From Diplolepis rosae (taxonomy: Eukaryota; Arthropoda; Insecta; Hymenoptera; Diplolepididae), in NCBI GenBank assembly GCA_030998225.1, contig JAPYXD010000704.1, positions 4,402,001 to 4,466,000 on the forward strand: a stretch of 64,000 nt of DNA, written 5' to 3'. Positions 20,901-34,380 of the stretch are shown here, piece by piece. The translations under genes and the position numbers were made by a program. Under the pieces are notes generated by a model. It saw only the letters and a list, made by a program, of their open reading frames with translations. It had not been told where the DNA came from and made no database searches. The number at the start of each line of letters is the position of its first letter. Positions within the stretch are counted from its first letter, which is position 1.

Positions 20901-23900
20901 TTTATTAAATATACAAAAAAATACAATCAATTAAAAATTATAGTCTATTCCAACAAAAGCAGGTCTATTCCTTAATTTGTTTTAATTTGTCGATCTGATC
21001 CGACTTCAGTCTAAATGAATCAGGGATTAATACAATGAAAAATTTCAATCCGCCTTAATATTAGATACACCTTATACTCAATGCGAACAATTATGAAACT
21101 AATTCGGATCAACATTCCAACTTACCCTAAGCTCAGAATCTATGTCAACTATTTGTGTACAATTCGAGTTAATCGGAAGTCACCAGAAAAAAAATTTCCA
21201 CAAAACAGTCGCATGGACTGAAACAAATTGAAAAATCGTTCCAGATTAGCTTCAAATACATTGGAATTGACATCCAGATAAGTATCGAATTCACATTGAT
21301 TGACGGTGGGTCATAAAAACAAATTGAAATAAATAGAAAAATTGCTTCTGATTGGTTTCGAATAAACTCGTATAATTTCGGAAAGGGATTTTGAAATGAG
21401 CAATATTTCGATAGAATTAGGCGATTAGAGTTTCCATGTAAATCTTGTATCATACTTTATTGTACTTTCAGGAAGTTTACTATGCATTTACATAAAAATC
21501 CATTTTAAATTATATCACATTACAACAAATGTATATTGATTAATATCGAATCATTCGGCTCGTCAATTAAGACTGCTTCCTTAAATGAAATTACTAAAAT
21601 TTTTCACAGTTCAATTTAATAGCCTCCTAAAATTATAGAGTACAGTTTCCTTGAAAAGAAGTTTCACAAACGAATTTTTTTTTCAGAATACAAAAATAAA
21701 CTTAAAGTCTGGTTTATTCTCTCGTTGCGATGAATGAAGGAATGAAAGAAAGAACTGAGAATCGAGTTAGAGAAGAAGCCTGAGGTCTCGAAGGAAGTTT
21801 AACAGTATCCGAATGGATGGATTCCGGATGAGGTGTGCAGGGTCTTGTGGATTGTGTGCAGAATGAACGCAAACTGTGAGGGTAATTTGCAACACCGGCA
21901 ATTTACATAATTAGCAGTTCTGAACTGGCGGCCCCCGGCCTCTACACTCTTCACCGTCCTCCTATCCCCTTCTCTATCGTTCTTCAATCCCGTCCCCTCG
22001 GCATCCCTGATGTATCCACCCATTGGCACAGAGATTCTTTCAATTCCCCCTGGACACATATTCAAGAAACTGTGAAACTTTCAGAATCAAAATTTCCCTC
22101 ATTTTCAATTCATGAACATGTTCTAAACTAAAGAAATATTTTTAATCAATGGAGCAGATTTGTCACTCAATATTGCAAAAGTCTTCGTTTATTGTAAATT
22201 TTAAAAGACATTTTGTAATATTGACTGACCTGTATCTTATATTCAGACACAAAATTGCTAAATTGTACTGAAATATCTGTAAAATCTACAGAGACAATAT
22301 GCTGTTACACTATTCAACATTAAATTCTCTTCATCTAAGAGATTTTTTCTCTGTGTAATTTTAATAAGGACGTTGAACATTGTTTTTAGTTTGTGACTAT
22401 TATGCCTTGGAAAATGATGTAATATCTTGATGGTTAATTATCTTCCTTTTCATATTTCACTAGATTCTACACACCCTCATTATTAGTATTTCGTTCCATG
22501 TGTCAATCGCTATTTCCATCAAGCGTTTCTTCATATTTTAAATGAAAATAACGCTGAAAATTTTTACATTACGTCTCAAAAACATTGACTAATACTGTCT
22601 TGGAAAAGATTTTCGTTAAACTGATAACTTACCTAAAGATTAATGACTAAGATATATTGACCATCGGAAATTGGCCTGTTATCGAGTAATAACAATTAGT
22701 GCTCGAGCCTCTGAATATTAATTGAGCTCGTTTGGGAAAATGATTACGTCACGCAGTAATATGAGTAAATTATAGCCTACAGCTATTGCATACACACCCG
22801 GAGGACAATGAAATCTATTAATTAATTTTGAATTTCAATCAAACGTATCATCGTCGTGTCGTGCCACGTTCAGATTATTCATACGTCAGGGTAGGCTAAT
22901 TAATTGTACATTCGCAATCTGTATCTTGATTAATCTATTACGTCTGGATTGTATAACCATGACGCAAAATTCATCTATCAAACATCACAAATTTTGTCTC
23001 CTATTCATGATTAATTTTCTTCGTCAATGGAATCTGATTGTTTGATTTGATTTAAAAATAGATCTAGAGAAGTTAAATTTATAATATTCCATTATACGCG
23101 AATTTCGACACTCAGTTACTGAAGACTGGAATGAAGTTCAAGGCCGTTGAGGAATTTCGAAATTCGAATAGGCACGCCATTCTCTCGCTCCAGACACGAG
23201 ATGCGGCTTACTTAATTACGAAGAGGGAGTATCGACGATCATCCTGTAATTACCTCTTTTGGATGAGGCGTTTATCAGCCTCGACCATTCCTGTGGATCA
23301 CTAAATGAGCTCCCAAATATGCAGGACGGAGTTGCGACAATTTGGCAACGGGAACACGATAAATAAGTAATTACATAAAGTAAAATAATCAAGGATTCAA
23401 AGAGTTAAAAACACGTTTAACTGAATTTTAAAAATCGTGACATGAAAATGAATTAAAAATTATTGATCAGAAATGTCTACAGTTTTTTTAAACTGTAATT
23501 GAAATCATATACATTTATTAATATTAAGGGGGCATTCTGGTCAAATTTTTTGAAAAAATCGATTTTTCAAAAATATTATTTTCCGACGGTTATATTTCGT
23601 ACCAGAATAAGTCTCGGTTGTGAAGTTTAGTGAAATAATTTTCTATCATGGATCAAAAACAGCGTTTTTCTTAAAACTGCACTTTTTCATCTTGTGTTTA
23701 CTTAACAAAGTTATAAACAATTACAGTTGCAAAAATCGTGAAAAAATTTCAAATGGCCGCCATTTTATGTTTGTTAAAAATGTCTGATTCTAGTACGGGC
23801 CATAGCCAAAACTATACAAATTAAGAATCTGTTTTACTTTTTAATTTCAGATAATCTGTCTTTAGTTTTTCATCAACGCAACGGAAAGAGAGGTCATTTT

Positions 23901-24096
23901 TACGCTGCTATTCTGACTATAAAAAAAGGGAAAAAAAATTTCTATCAATTTAAGATGTTTACTTTAACATATAACCAAATGTATTGAATGTTATTCTTCA
24001 ATAAGTTTGGCACAGCAAAATAAAACCACCTGAGTCAACACATGTATCAAGGAAGTAAATGAAAAAGATTATGAATATCGTGAAGAATTGATATAA
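17926..24096. other. Gene-poor region downstream of the homeobox gene
   Basis: I find no coding sequence I can support. The region is less repeat-dense than 1-18 kb, which is compatible with regulatory DNA. Patches with raised GC lie at about 20060-20350 and 21780-22070. TAAT/ATTA homeodomain-type words cluster at 22650-23230. AATTTGGTT palindromes lie at 20490-20760, and a TTAAGGGGGCATTCT tip lies near 23524. Confidence 0.45.
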
Positions 24097-25308
24097 TTTA
24101 TTTCGCTCTATCATTAGAACACGAACTGAGTCTCTTGATATTATCGTACAGTTCTATACCTCGAGTACGTCGAGAGAAATCACAATTTCTTATTTACAAA
24201 TTATTTACAAGCATAAAGTCGGATTTCCGAAAGAGCTACTTGCGAAAGTCAAGACCCCTAAAGGTCAAATGTTTAATAGGAACATCTATAGAGGTTCAAG
24301 TACTTTCTAACATTCTTTGCTACTTATTTGCCACCACTTTGTAGGTACTTTTAAACAGAAGTAGTACATTTTGATTCATTTATAAATAAATAGATTAACA
24401 AAAAAGAATCATGGAGTACAAATTCTTCTTTCGCAGGTCGCGGATTCGCAAACGACTCCTACAATAATTTAATAAAACTTGTCAGTACAATTCGAACATC
24501 GATTGACAAAAGGAATACTGCTGCTCGTCGAGAACAACGACTTAACTGTAAATACATCTTGTTACACTGGGTTTAAAATATCAAGTTTGGCACTCACTGC
24601 TTTATCTCTACTAACTTCTAATCTTTCTCTTCTTTTGTTCCTTTATACCTATTTACAGGTGGACATGACGATACATCATTCATTTGCGTTTCGCGTAACT
24701 GGCGCGTTTACTATCTATTATATGTACAGGTACCTGTCCGTACTCGAAGGGTTTTATGGCGAGTTACATATGGCAAGATATATGTACATATATCAGGTAT
24801 ATATACATAACCAATCGTAGAATGCGTCCTAATCTTTGGAAGTATGTCCCTCTAACATTTCAAGCAATATCATCATCGAAAGGCTCACATTTTGCAACAA
24901 CGATTTTCTTCAATCAATGAAATTTTGGTCTTATTCTTTACACCAGATCTCAATCTCCAAAGGAACACTCATTCCTACTACAATCTTCCCCGTATCACCA
25001 ACTTCTTCGCCATCCCCATTCTCTCCATTTCCACCGGAAATGCGGCCATTTAACATTGCGTCTAAGTTTGTAGGAAAACGGGAATACTTCCATTAACTAA
25101 CATCCGATATGAAAAAGCTTCCGCAGAAACTCTGAAGAGTCATTTCTTCCCCTGTTCCCTCCATCTTCTAATTATTCCATACAGATTTAAGCAACGTTAG
25201 CCAGTCATCTTGAAAGAAAGATGCAGGTTTTTCTAGGAACGCTTCACTGATTGAACGCTTGTAGTCTTTTCCGTTTCCTGGCCTTTAGTTCAGGCAAAGA
25301 ACGTCCAG
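24097..25308 (-). other. Likely 3' untranslated region of the EMX-family gene
   Basis: This follows the TAG stop of the homeobox gene on the minus strand. No AATAAA appears on that strand until 24102-24097. ATTAAA variants occur near 24473-24468 and 24270. A 3'UTR of roughly 0.8-1.2 kb is therefore possible, but the true cleavage site cannot be read from sequence alone. Confidence 0.3.
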
Positions 25309-25539
25309 CTACGCCTCTGATCCACTGGAGCATTCATCAGCTTCCGGATCTATGTGTTCTTCTTCTTCATCCTCAGGATGATAATCACCTGTTTCTTGTT
25401 GCCATTTGCTCACATGGTGCGTGTTTTTGTTGTTGCTGTTGTTATTACTATTCCCTCCAGATTGTTGTTGAGCCTTTGCTTCTTCTTCTTGTTGCATTCT
25501 TTTGTGCTTCGTCCGTCGGTTTTGGAACCAGACCTTTAC
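25309..25539 (-). CDS. ems: EMX-family homeobox protein, exon 3 (homeodomain helix 3 and C-terminus)
   Basis: This terminal coding exon gives residues 346-421 of the predicted protein. It starts right after a TTACAG acceptor with VKVWFQNRRTKHKRMQQEEE, the recognition helix and end of the homeodomain. It carries Trp48, Phe49, Gln50, Asn51 and Arg53, the residues that contact DNA; Gln50 predicts TAATTA/TAATTG-type sites. The tail has an Asn-rich stretch, then THHVSKW, which resembles the THHINRW motif of vertebrate EMX proteins. It ends in an acidic EDEEEEHIDPEADECSSGSE segment and a TAG stop. Residues upstream in the same open frame are intron translation and do not belong to the protein. The KHKRMQQE wording and acidic DEC end fit insect ems/E5; choosing between the two paralogs is not possible here. 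Confidence 0.93.
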   Translation of the reverse strand, partial: VKVWFQNRRTKHKRMQQEEEAKAQQQSGGNSNNNSNNKNTHHVSKWQQETGDYHPEDEEEEHIDPEADECSSGSEA

Positions 25540-26169
25540 CTGTAATAAAAATAAAAAATTATCATTCATTTCATAATTCCACCTGCCATATGGAAATTGT
25601 ACGTAAATATGACGAAAAATCACTCATAAAGTTTTATCTTATTCTAATTCGACTAAATAGGAACGTCTCTGGTTCGTTTTACCAAAAATTCGGGATAACT
25701 TTTTCAAAAAAAAATAATAAAATAAAATTGGAATAGATATTACGAGAATTTTAATAGGAATTTAGACGCGTGATCTAGATGATACATTCCCTTAATATAA
25801 AAATAAATAATACAATTTTGGAACTATCTGAGACATATTTATCTTAGCGATCGAAAATATTATGCTTAAGAAATATCTAAACCGTCGCCATTTTTTTATC
25901 CTCTTGTTCATTGTGTGTTTTAGCGTCCCTTATATCTCACCCTCGATCGATCACGTACTGAGTACCAATCCCGTTGTTATATGCTCGATTTCCCCCTCCC
26001 ACAAAGCTGGGGTCACCAAATTAAGTGGCAACTAGTTAAAGCTTCCCTCTGATCGCAAACGTTCGAGAAACCAAAGTGGGGATCCATCCCTAAAACTAGT
26101 ATCCGGTTACAATGGGCCGTCCCATTGGAATCGGGACCCCATAGAAAGGGTGAGTACCTATTCTCCTTT

Positions 26170-26345
26170 TTGAACCCTGTATCTCATCCCATTGTCAGAG
26201 AATTGACTACCGAAACTCTCGCACACATCATCCGTCGGTGCGCGGAATATCCCAACTATAACAGTTTGTAAGAAAGGGTAGAAAAATTCTGGGGCAACTC
26301 ATTTTATAAGTATCAATGCGGAATATCAGCATTGTCCTCAATACG
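26170..26345 (+). pseudogene. Possible decayed non-LTR retrotransposon C-terminus
   Basis: One frame reads ETLAHIIRRCAEYPNYNSL, a stop, then ERVEKFWG. This resembles the C-terminal His/Cys segment after the reverse transcriptase in LINE-type elements, where a Thr-x-x-His-Ile-x-x-x-Cys-x-x-Tyr pattern is common. A stop codon interrupts it, and no reverse transcriptase core was recognised beside it. The match is short and the call is tentative. Confidence 0.3.
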
Positions 26346-26970
26346 TTCAGTAGCTTAGATTAAGGGGTCGTTCTCGATCGAATTTCACGTTCTTCCAACC
26401 TCGAGATCAACGTCGTTTTGACAAGCACAGGATTAGCGTCCGTCACACATTCTGCTTTTATTCATACCATTATTCACTCTATCATCACCTTGTTGATATT
26501 TTCCCGAAAGAATCGGAAATTGAAGCCAATTTTGAAACTTGTCTTTGTGTTAATAGAACCCTTCAAAGAGAATTTACTCGCGAGAAGGTGTTGTGACATT
26601 TAGGATATCCTTATTAGAGTAAATATTTTTATTTTATTTATAATATTTGCGCTATTTTAGTCGATCCAGGATTCCTTATTTGCACATCTTCATTTTAATT
26701 GTCAACAATTCTTATGACACACTTTTTAATATTAAGAAACAACTGAATTTTCAAAAAATGTGTCTTAAAACTTCCAAACCGTAACAGAGATTTTTTTTTT
26801 TAATTTATCATAAAATTACGAAACTCTAACATAATTTTCAGTTACATGTAACTGCATAAAACTTCAGTTTTAAAAATTTCAGTTTTCAGTAATTCAGTAA
26901 TAATTATCAGTAAGGAATTGTTTCTTAAATTTACTAAAATGTAAATGGATTTTCTGAAAATCTATCTTAA

Positions 26971-27173
26971 AGCCGTATGGTAGACTCTGACCTCACCAAT
27001 TATATACGACCACTTTATAATTAAAATAATAATTTAAAGAAATTTTCCGGAGTAGACAGTAATGCGTTACATTGTCCTCTATTGCTGTCTTCTTCGGAAA
27101 ATTTTTAAAAATTATTATTTTACTAATAAATCGTTCGCATATAATTGGTAATGACAGACCTTACCACACGGCC
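26971..27173. mobile_element. TTAA-flanked MITE, GCCGTATGG family
   Basis: TTAA at 26967-26970 and 27174-27177 flank a 203-bp element. The ends AGCCGTATGGTAGACTCTGA and CAGACCTTACCACACGGCC are imperfect inverted repeats, and the complementarity extends inward through AATTATATACGA and AAAATAATAATTT. There is no coding capacity. A piggyBac-like target preference is inferred from the TTAA. Confidence 0.75.
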
Positions 27174-30100
27174 TTAATATTACGAAACTGTAACTGAATA
27201 AAACTCCAGTCACGTGTTTCGGGAAATTAGGGTAGAAATTTCCAACAGTGAAGATACATTCAACTATGTTCCAAGGATTATATATTATAAGTGTATATTA
27301 ATATCTTCATATTTAAATATCTTATATATTGCACCTGAATATATATACAAGATGCGTGTCATGTAGTTGAATATCTATTTTTTCTCGTCTGTAGTTTCCT
27401 CTATAACTGATAGTTCAATAATGAATCTTCTAACGACAACTACAAATTACTAAAATTACTTTTGAACCATGTATTAGAATAACATTGCATGTTGAATCAC
27501 TACTTTGTATCTAATTACAGCAAAGTTGTCCAGCGTAGGTAACTCAACTACGCCCTTTAAGCTTCTTTTTTCTATTGAAAAAAAGCGTTTAAAAATCATT
27601 AGCAGTCTGCGTGTTATAATCATTCATAACTTGCATATAATTAAATAACCAGTCCATCATTAGGATTCTGAATCTTTTTTACCTTTCCGCTTAGTTACTT
27701 AAATTCAAAGTGTTTCCAATCATGTAATCAATTCTAAGAATTTTAATGAAACAGCGGGCCAAATGTTAATGCAAACTTTATAAACATTAAATGAATCGCA
27801 TAAGCAAATGAGCAATTGTGCACACGCGTTGGTAATAGATGAGATATTTGTAGGCACACTAGACACTTCCCTTTTGGCAAAGCAACAGCAGGGCACTTAT
27901 CTGGTGATTAAGAGGGCAAATAGAACAACCCCTTTTTACAACCGTGTCCTTTCGAATCCCACCCCAAGATCTTTGTCCCTCCCCAAACCCTTTCGACAAC
28001 GAGGTTGCACTAGGAAATTCCGCCTCGTTTAATCGAGTTACTCCATTTGGTAATCACCCTCTGTGCCTTGGGTTGCCATGGGAACTCGGCTCGTCCTGGC
28101 TTCCGATTGGTGCACTTCTCCATTCCCGGATGCTGCAGCCATCCCGGCATCGCGATTCCGAGATAGCACTGTGATCGTTCCATACTCCAGCTCTTGGATT
28201 TACAAACGATCTCGCCATTCCGTGGGGGCTGTGAACGCGTGGAGAGCAATGTTCTTTTTTTTTTATTTCAAAATTGTCGCTTCCAGCGTCATTATACAAA
28301 CAGGCGAAAAAGAGGGCGAGTGAAAAATCAATACTGCGGAATGAGAAAGTGAATTGGATTTTATCCAAGTAAATAAAAATACTTTTTTTCTTCCCAAAAT
28401 GAGTTTTTAATATTTTTTCCATTAAGATGTCGAGGATATCAAATATTAAATACAGATATTTACTGAAGCGCGTTGAATTTATTTTAATCACTCTTGTGAA
28501 AATTATTAGCTAGTATAATTCTTGTAAATACTTCCAGATTTGCAGATTTCAATCAAACGAAATTTTATAATGAAAAGTTTTTGATGGAATCTCATAATTT
28601 CGGGTGTAAACACTGGATTCGAATAATTTGTTTTATTGTTTGCAAAAAATTGTTCAGGTAGTAGAAATTCATACATAATCATAAATTACGATGCAATTTT
28701 CCCAAAAAAAGTTCCATCGTATGCAAAAGTATAGAACCCCGGAGGGCAAATATAATTAAACAATAAATGTAGAGAAAATGTCACTTTTTCACTAATCGAG
28801 TTCCGTAATAACGAAAGAATTTAAAAGTCACAGTGAAAGCTATCGACAATCAACAATCATTTGCAACTATAGTCTAATTTATGGAGACGTGACTGAATGA
28901 AAAATAATGATAAAACCGTCCATTCGTTATAATTCTAAACTCATGGGAGTTTTCACACCTGAAGTGGGTACCTATCGTTTCAGGATAATCAGCATCCTAG
29001 AGTTGGAACTGTTGAGAAGAGAACGAGCAGAATCTGAAGGAGCGATCGCACAGGTGAGATAATGAGCTCGAGCAGGTTCATACGTGTGTAGGTATATCTG
29101 GCTTACGTTCAGTCAAAGCGGCACGTACAAAAGTACAGTGTATGGTGTACGCAAATGGAGTTACACATAAATAGGTAGGTAATTGAAGTTGCTTCTGGAA
29201 CGCGTAAGTGACAGGTGAACGCCGTATACGTAAACGGCGTGACAGCCGTACACATTTTACCCACTTATATTGCCTTTTGCTCTGCTTATACCTGCATGCG
29301 CACTTGGTACTACAATTTTTAAGAATCCTATCTATCAATACGTGAGCAAATGCGAAATCAAATAACTGAACGTGTGAGACTATTTGTTCAAACGACGCAA
29401 CACATCAGCAAGAACTTTAATCCAATTAAATCGCTTAAATTTATATCATACTCTTGTTTTAATTAAACATCCAACCATATTCGTTATTTTAATTAAGATA
29501 TAAATTTCAATCATTGTACCTTTCGTTTTTTTAACTGATTGCATAACTGCTTACAAAATTCATTGAAAAGCAAATTAATATTGGAATTATCAATATGAAA
29601 AAGCAGTACTAAAGTATTGTAAAATAAAAAATGTAAAGGTTCGAAAAAGCGAGTGCAATTTTGGATTTGATGGTAAGGTGAGATATTGTCCATGTTGTAA
29701 TCGGCATAAAGGGTAGGAGCAGTCCAGCAGAATCCGCGAGGCACCGGTCCGATATTAATTTCCATTAGCAAATATCCAATTTCCTGTGGTCGTAAAAACA
29801 TGAAAGGCAAGCCAATCCGTGGCAGGCGGCAATAAACGTAATTATATTTAACAGGGGACATAAAGCCTTCAATAGATTAGGCCTCTCTCATCAGATTCAT
29901 CCCCCCCCCCCCTCTCACCTTTAGATCTCTTTTAATTCTTCTTTCCATAATACTTTCTTCTCGCTTGCTATCAAATCGCACAACGCGACGTAACACGATC
30001 CGCATCCGGACGTGATCTGCCTACGTAAATAGAATATTAATTAATAATTGGGATTAATTGGTTCTACGATTGACATTGCGCATCAGAGTGTATCACTTTA

Positions 30101-33100
30101 CACCGGCAGGCGTTTCATTATTCATCTAGGCTCGTAACTTATATGTATACTTTGTACAAACGTGATTCCGATTTTAATATCCAGCACTCATTATCTAAAA
30201 CGACTGTATGAATTTGTTGATGATACACACTCATACTTTCTAGTTGATTTAAAATAGAAAATAAATCAATTACCAGATAACATTAACGCCGCATTATTAA
30301 ACTATATTTCAGATCGGGTATCCTCTTTGGAAGAATAAAATATAATAATAAACATTTTTCAATTTTGTGTTATTTTACTAAGTTTTAGGAATGTTTCTTG
30401 TGATACAATATGCATTTGGACAAATAGTCATCGTATATAAATCCAAACCAATAATATTATAAAATATTTTCTTGCTATTCGCATTCGGTAAATTTATTGT
30501 TGAATTTTCTTGACATTAGTTATTTTAATGACATTTTAATGTTCTGTTTTTGAGTACTTGGTGGTGATTAATTACAGTGAATCTTAATTATTATTGCTGC
30601 TAATCACAGGTATGACTGAAATTTATTTCTTCAAACTTAGTATATTTTTATACAAAAAAGGTGTATTTTGATTAGCCATAACTAAAATTTTTAGCAATGA
30701 AAAGCCAGACTGGAGGCGACCTTTAATCTCCTCAATGTTCACCGGTCACGCTCGAAACATTATTTTTAATCCCCCAACGATAGCCAGCATCATACGCTAA
30801 ATAAACTAGAGATATTATTTTTCGATCGTTGATACTCATAACCCGACAAGCTGGAATCCCATGTGCAGGGGGGTAAGTTTAGGGGCGGAAATGTGTGCTC
30901 GGTTTTTGTCGCATTATGGGGGGTTGATGTTTTGTTAGGTCTGAATCGATGAAACGCGAAGATGTCGACGGCCTCTTGTAAAATGGTGACAGTCATATTT
31001 TCTAAAAATAAAATTCGACTTCTAAACATTTTCATCAAATATTTATCTTTCTTTCTCCAAAAAAGTAATCATTTTCTTTTGTTTGATTTAGAACCTAATA
31101 ATAATTTGATTTTAAAATCAAACTGTATTTAATTCCATATTCTATTGTTTTCAACTTCGTATTAACTTATCTTTCAAGTTTGTCTGATTAACATATTTAT
31201 TTATCTGACGAATTGATTTTAAATTTTAATTTAATTTGGCATTCCATTGTGGCTTAGAAATCGACTTTAGAACTCGTAGGTGTAGTTTATTATATTGAAG
31301 GTATGAGTTCAAGAGGTTCTTATATATTGTTACACTATATGGTCACGAAGTGTGTAAGGTGTAAAGACATTATGATCACGACCAATGACACGCGAGGAAC
31401 GTGAACAGTTAACTAATCCGGAATAAGGAAAAAGATAAGAACTATTCTTGCTGATTTATGCCGTGGAAGATAGAAAGAAACTTTTGACGATATTTTAACT
31501 GCCTTTGAAAGATTCATAACCGTAAGAAGTTAAATACTCAGTAATTCTATACAACTTTACTTCAGAAAGTATAGTTTTTAAAAAATTGCTTCCATTTTTC
31601 TTATCTATGCTGAAGATGAGAAAATACTGTAAAAGAAAATGTGATTGGATATTTCTTATTGAACTAGGAAACGATAAGATCCTCATTTTTTATACTGAAG
31701 TACGTATTTCACGTGCGTAATTATGTACAATAATTTTCGTTTAAAGAAGTAATGAGGATCAATTTCTAGACATTATCGTGAGGCCTGGATAACAATTACG
31801 TAGCCTTTCAAAAAATTGTTCTAACTGTTCAAGCGAAGATTTAGATAAAATCATTTTCTCAAGACAAATCGTGCCAAGAATCGATATAAGTCGAAAGAAA
31901 CAAACTTAGAGAGCAATTTGTTTAATACTTAGGTAATACTAGCTCGGGAATGCCATTTGTTATACTTCAGCGACAAGCAAATCTTTTACAATCTCGAAGA
32001 ATATGTCAGAATCCATTAATAGAAGTTGCGAATCATTATAGTGTAACTTTGATACAAGAATGCAGGACAGATGCTTTTTCTGCTTAACCTTTGTTCACTT
32101 GAATAAGGAATACTCGAGCTTCTCACTATGAATGTATAATTTTCTTTCATGTCACTTAGCTCGAGTAGAATATATTTCCATCAAATTACAACTACATAAT
32201 TAATTACGCTTGTACGGCTAAACTATCATTAACTCAGAGATCATCCTAAAAACTGTGGATTAGGCAGAACTTATTTCCACTTTAGCAATTTTTTTAAAAT
32301 ACACAGATCGCTCGAATTTAAAAAATAATAAAAGTAGAAAATCTAATTTACATTAAGAATATAAAGTAATTAAAGGAAAAATAGGAAAATGGAAAAAATG
32401 TTATTTTTATCCTAGTTAATAATCCATACGATGAATAGATACTCATTTGACTAAAATAATTCCAGAGTGCTGTCAAGTTTTTTTAAACTAACTCTCCAGA
32501 TTCATTTATTTCCTTAAGTACACGCATGAAAATTATTACATTGAATAAATTAATACTCAACAATTCACGAGAGGAAGATTCTATTAAATTGCAAAGAAAG
32601 ACTTTTTTGTCAAGGCAAATAATCAATAAGCAGAACTGCAATAAGGTTATTTGTATTATGTAAATAGGGATGCAAAAACAAAAGCGCGAGCTGTCGCGAA
32701 GTTTATGCAGCATCTTCTAGTCTCTAGATTCTTTCATTCCATGTATGCCAACTTCTATACTTCACAGCCAGGAAGGACTCGCTTACATTCGAACAGATGG
32801 ATGACAGCGCATTCGCAATGCTTTATTCTTAGTCCGTCGACGACGCGCCTCATTATGCATAGAGAATTGTACGCGGCCTGCATAATATGTAAACTTCTCC
32901 ATTACCGGTCAGAGCAACGTAATGCACTATGAGGTTCAGCGGTTGGCGCGAGAGAACATTTACGATTCGCCTTATTATGAAAAATCCCCTGTGCGGATCT
33001 TCTCTGATGCCTACGATCAACTGAAAATTTATTCTTCACTCGCAAAGACATTTTAGCATAGAAAGAGGCATCTTACTTCATGTGCCTCAACCACCAAGTG

Positions 33101-33699
33101 TGGTCTTATTTATACATTATTGAAATTCCTGTCTTTGTGAAAATCAACTAAACCTATACACTTGCAAAGGAACATAAAAATTATGTAGAAGATCATAAAA
33201 TTATAAGTAAACAGAACATAGGATTACATGGAACACGTCAGTTTAGATTTTTAGAGCCTGTTTCTTAAGATAAACGACTAGGCTGAGTGATTTAATTATT
33301 TCTATCCGCGGATTTGGTATTCTGGTATGGTCGAGTTTAAAGCCATAATCCACAAAAATATTCCATGTTAGTATAAATAATGTATAGTACAAATATGATG
33401 ACCGCGAATATCTCATGATTATGTTAATACAAAAAAATTTACTGTGAGCTATCGTAAATGTTGTAATATTTATGTTTAAAATATGAGCTGTTATATTATC
33501 CTTAAGGAGTCTCAGTCAGGTAAATATCCGTAATTATGTAAAATAAAATTGAGATTATTTGATAATGTAATAGACCTAATAACTTTCAAAATAGCATACC
33601 TATTTTCTGTTAAAAGTTCTTTATGGAGTGGCGGTTGTTTCATTTCTCTAATTATATGTATAAGGGTACGAAATATAATATAAATGTATATCAAGAAAT

Positions 33700-34380
33700 T
33701 GATAAATCAACTGATCAAATGTACAACTACTTCTGATGTTAAAATATTTCAAGATGTTTCAAAATACTTGTATTTTATGTGCTTCAGAATATTTCAAGGT
33801 ATTAAAAAGTACTTTAAAATATTCAAATGTACTTCATGATAACTCACATACTTCAAGATACCTTCAGAATACTTTGACGTACTTTAGAATATTCCAATAT
33901 ACTTCGAGATGAATCAGTAACTTTAGGATGTTTAAAATTACTCTAGAATATTCGAAGAGGTATTTCAGGATATTTCAAAGTAATTTAGAATATTTCAATG
34001 TAGTTCATGATACTTAACATACTTTACATATTTCAAGGAACTTCAACGCATTCCAGTTAATTCAAAATATTTAAATGTACTTTAGGATTTTCAAAGACAT
34101 TTCAGAATATTTCATAGTACTTCAGAATATTTCAATGTACTTCATGATATATAATATACTTTACATGTTTCAGAACATTGAAAGGAATATTTCGAGGAGC
34201 TTTGAGATATTCAAAAATACTTTAAAATATTCCATTGCACTTCAGGATATTTAAATATACACCTTAAGATATTTGAGGGATTATAGGATAGTTGAAAAAA
34301 TTTCAGAATATTTAAAGGTATATGCTTTAATACGTTTCAAGGTATTTTTAAATATTTTATCTTACTTCAAGATATTTCAG
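33700..34380. repeat. Degenerate AT-rich tandem array in intron 2
   Basis: Loose repetition of units built from ATATTTCAA, GTACTTTAGAAT and CTTCAGGATATTT, with spacing of roughly 12 bp and multiples of it. Units differ by several bases, so this is an old minisatellite-like expansion. No coding sequence is present. Confidence 0.7.

Noticed and set aside
25540..25623. N-terminal extension of the exon 3 open frame to an ATG at 25623
   Set aside because: A TTACAG acceptor and exact homeodomain continuity with exon 2 show these residues are intron translation.
25251..25736. 161-codon plus-strand open frame
   Set aside because: It lies antisense to exon 3 of the homeobox gene and its Cys/Leu/Tyr-rich translation is the shadow of Asn- and Glu-rich codons on the true strand.
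28000..28491. Overlapping open frames on both strands near 28.0-28.5 kb
   Set aside because: Raised GC opens several frames at once; none shows a protein family motif or splice logic linked to the homeobox gene.
33700..34380. Coding repeat protein in the degenerate array
   Set aside because: Units shift frame and contain frequent stops on both strands.
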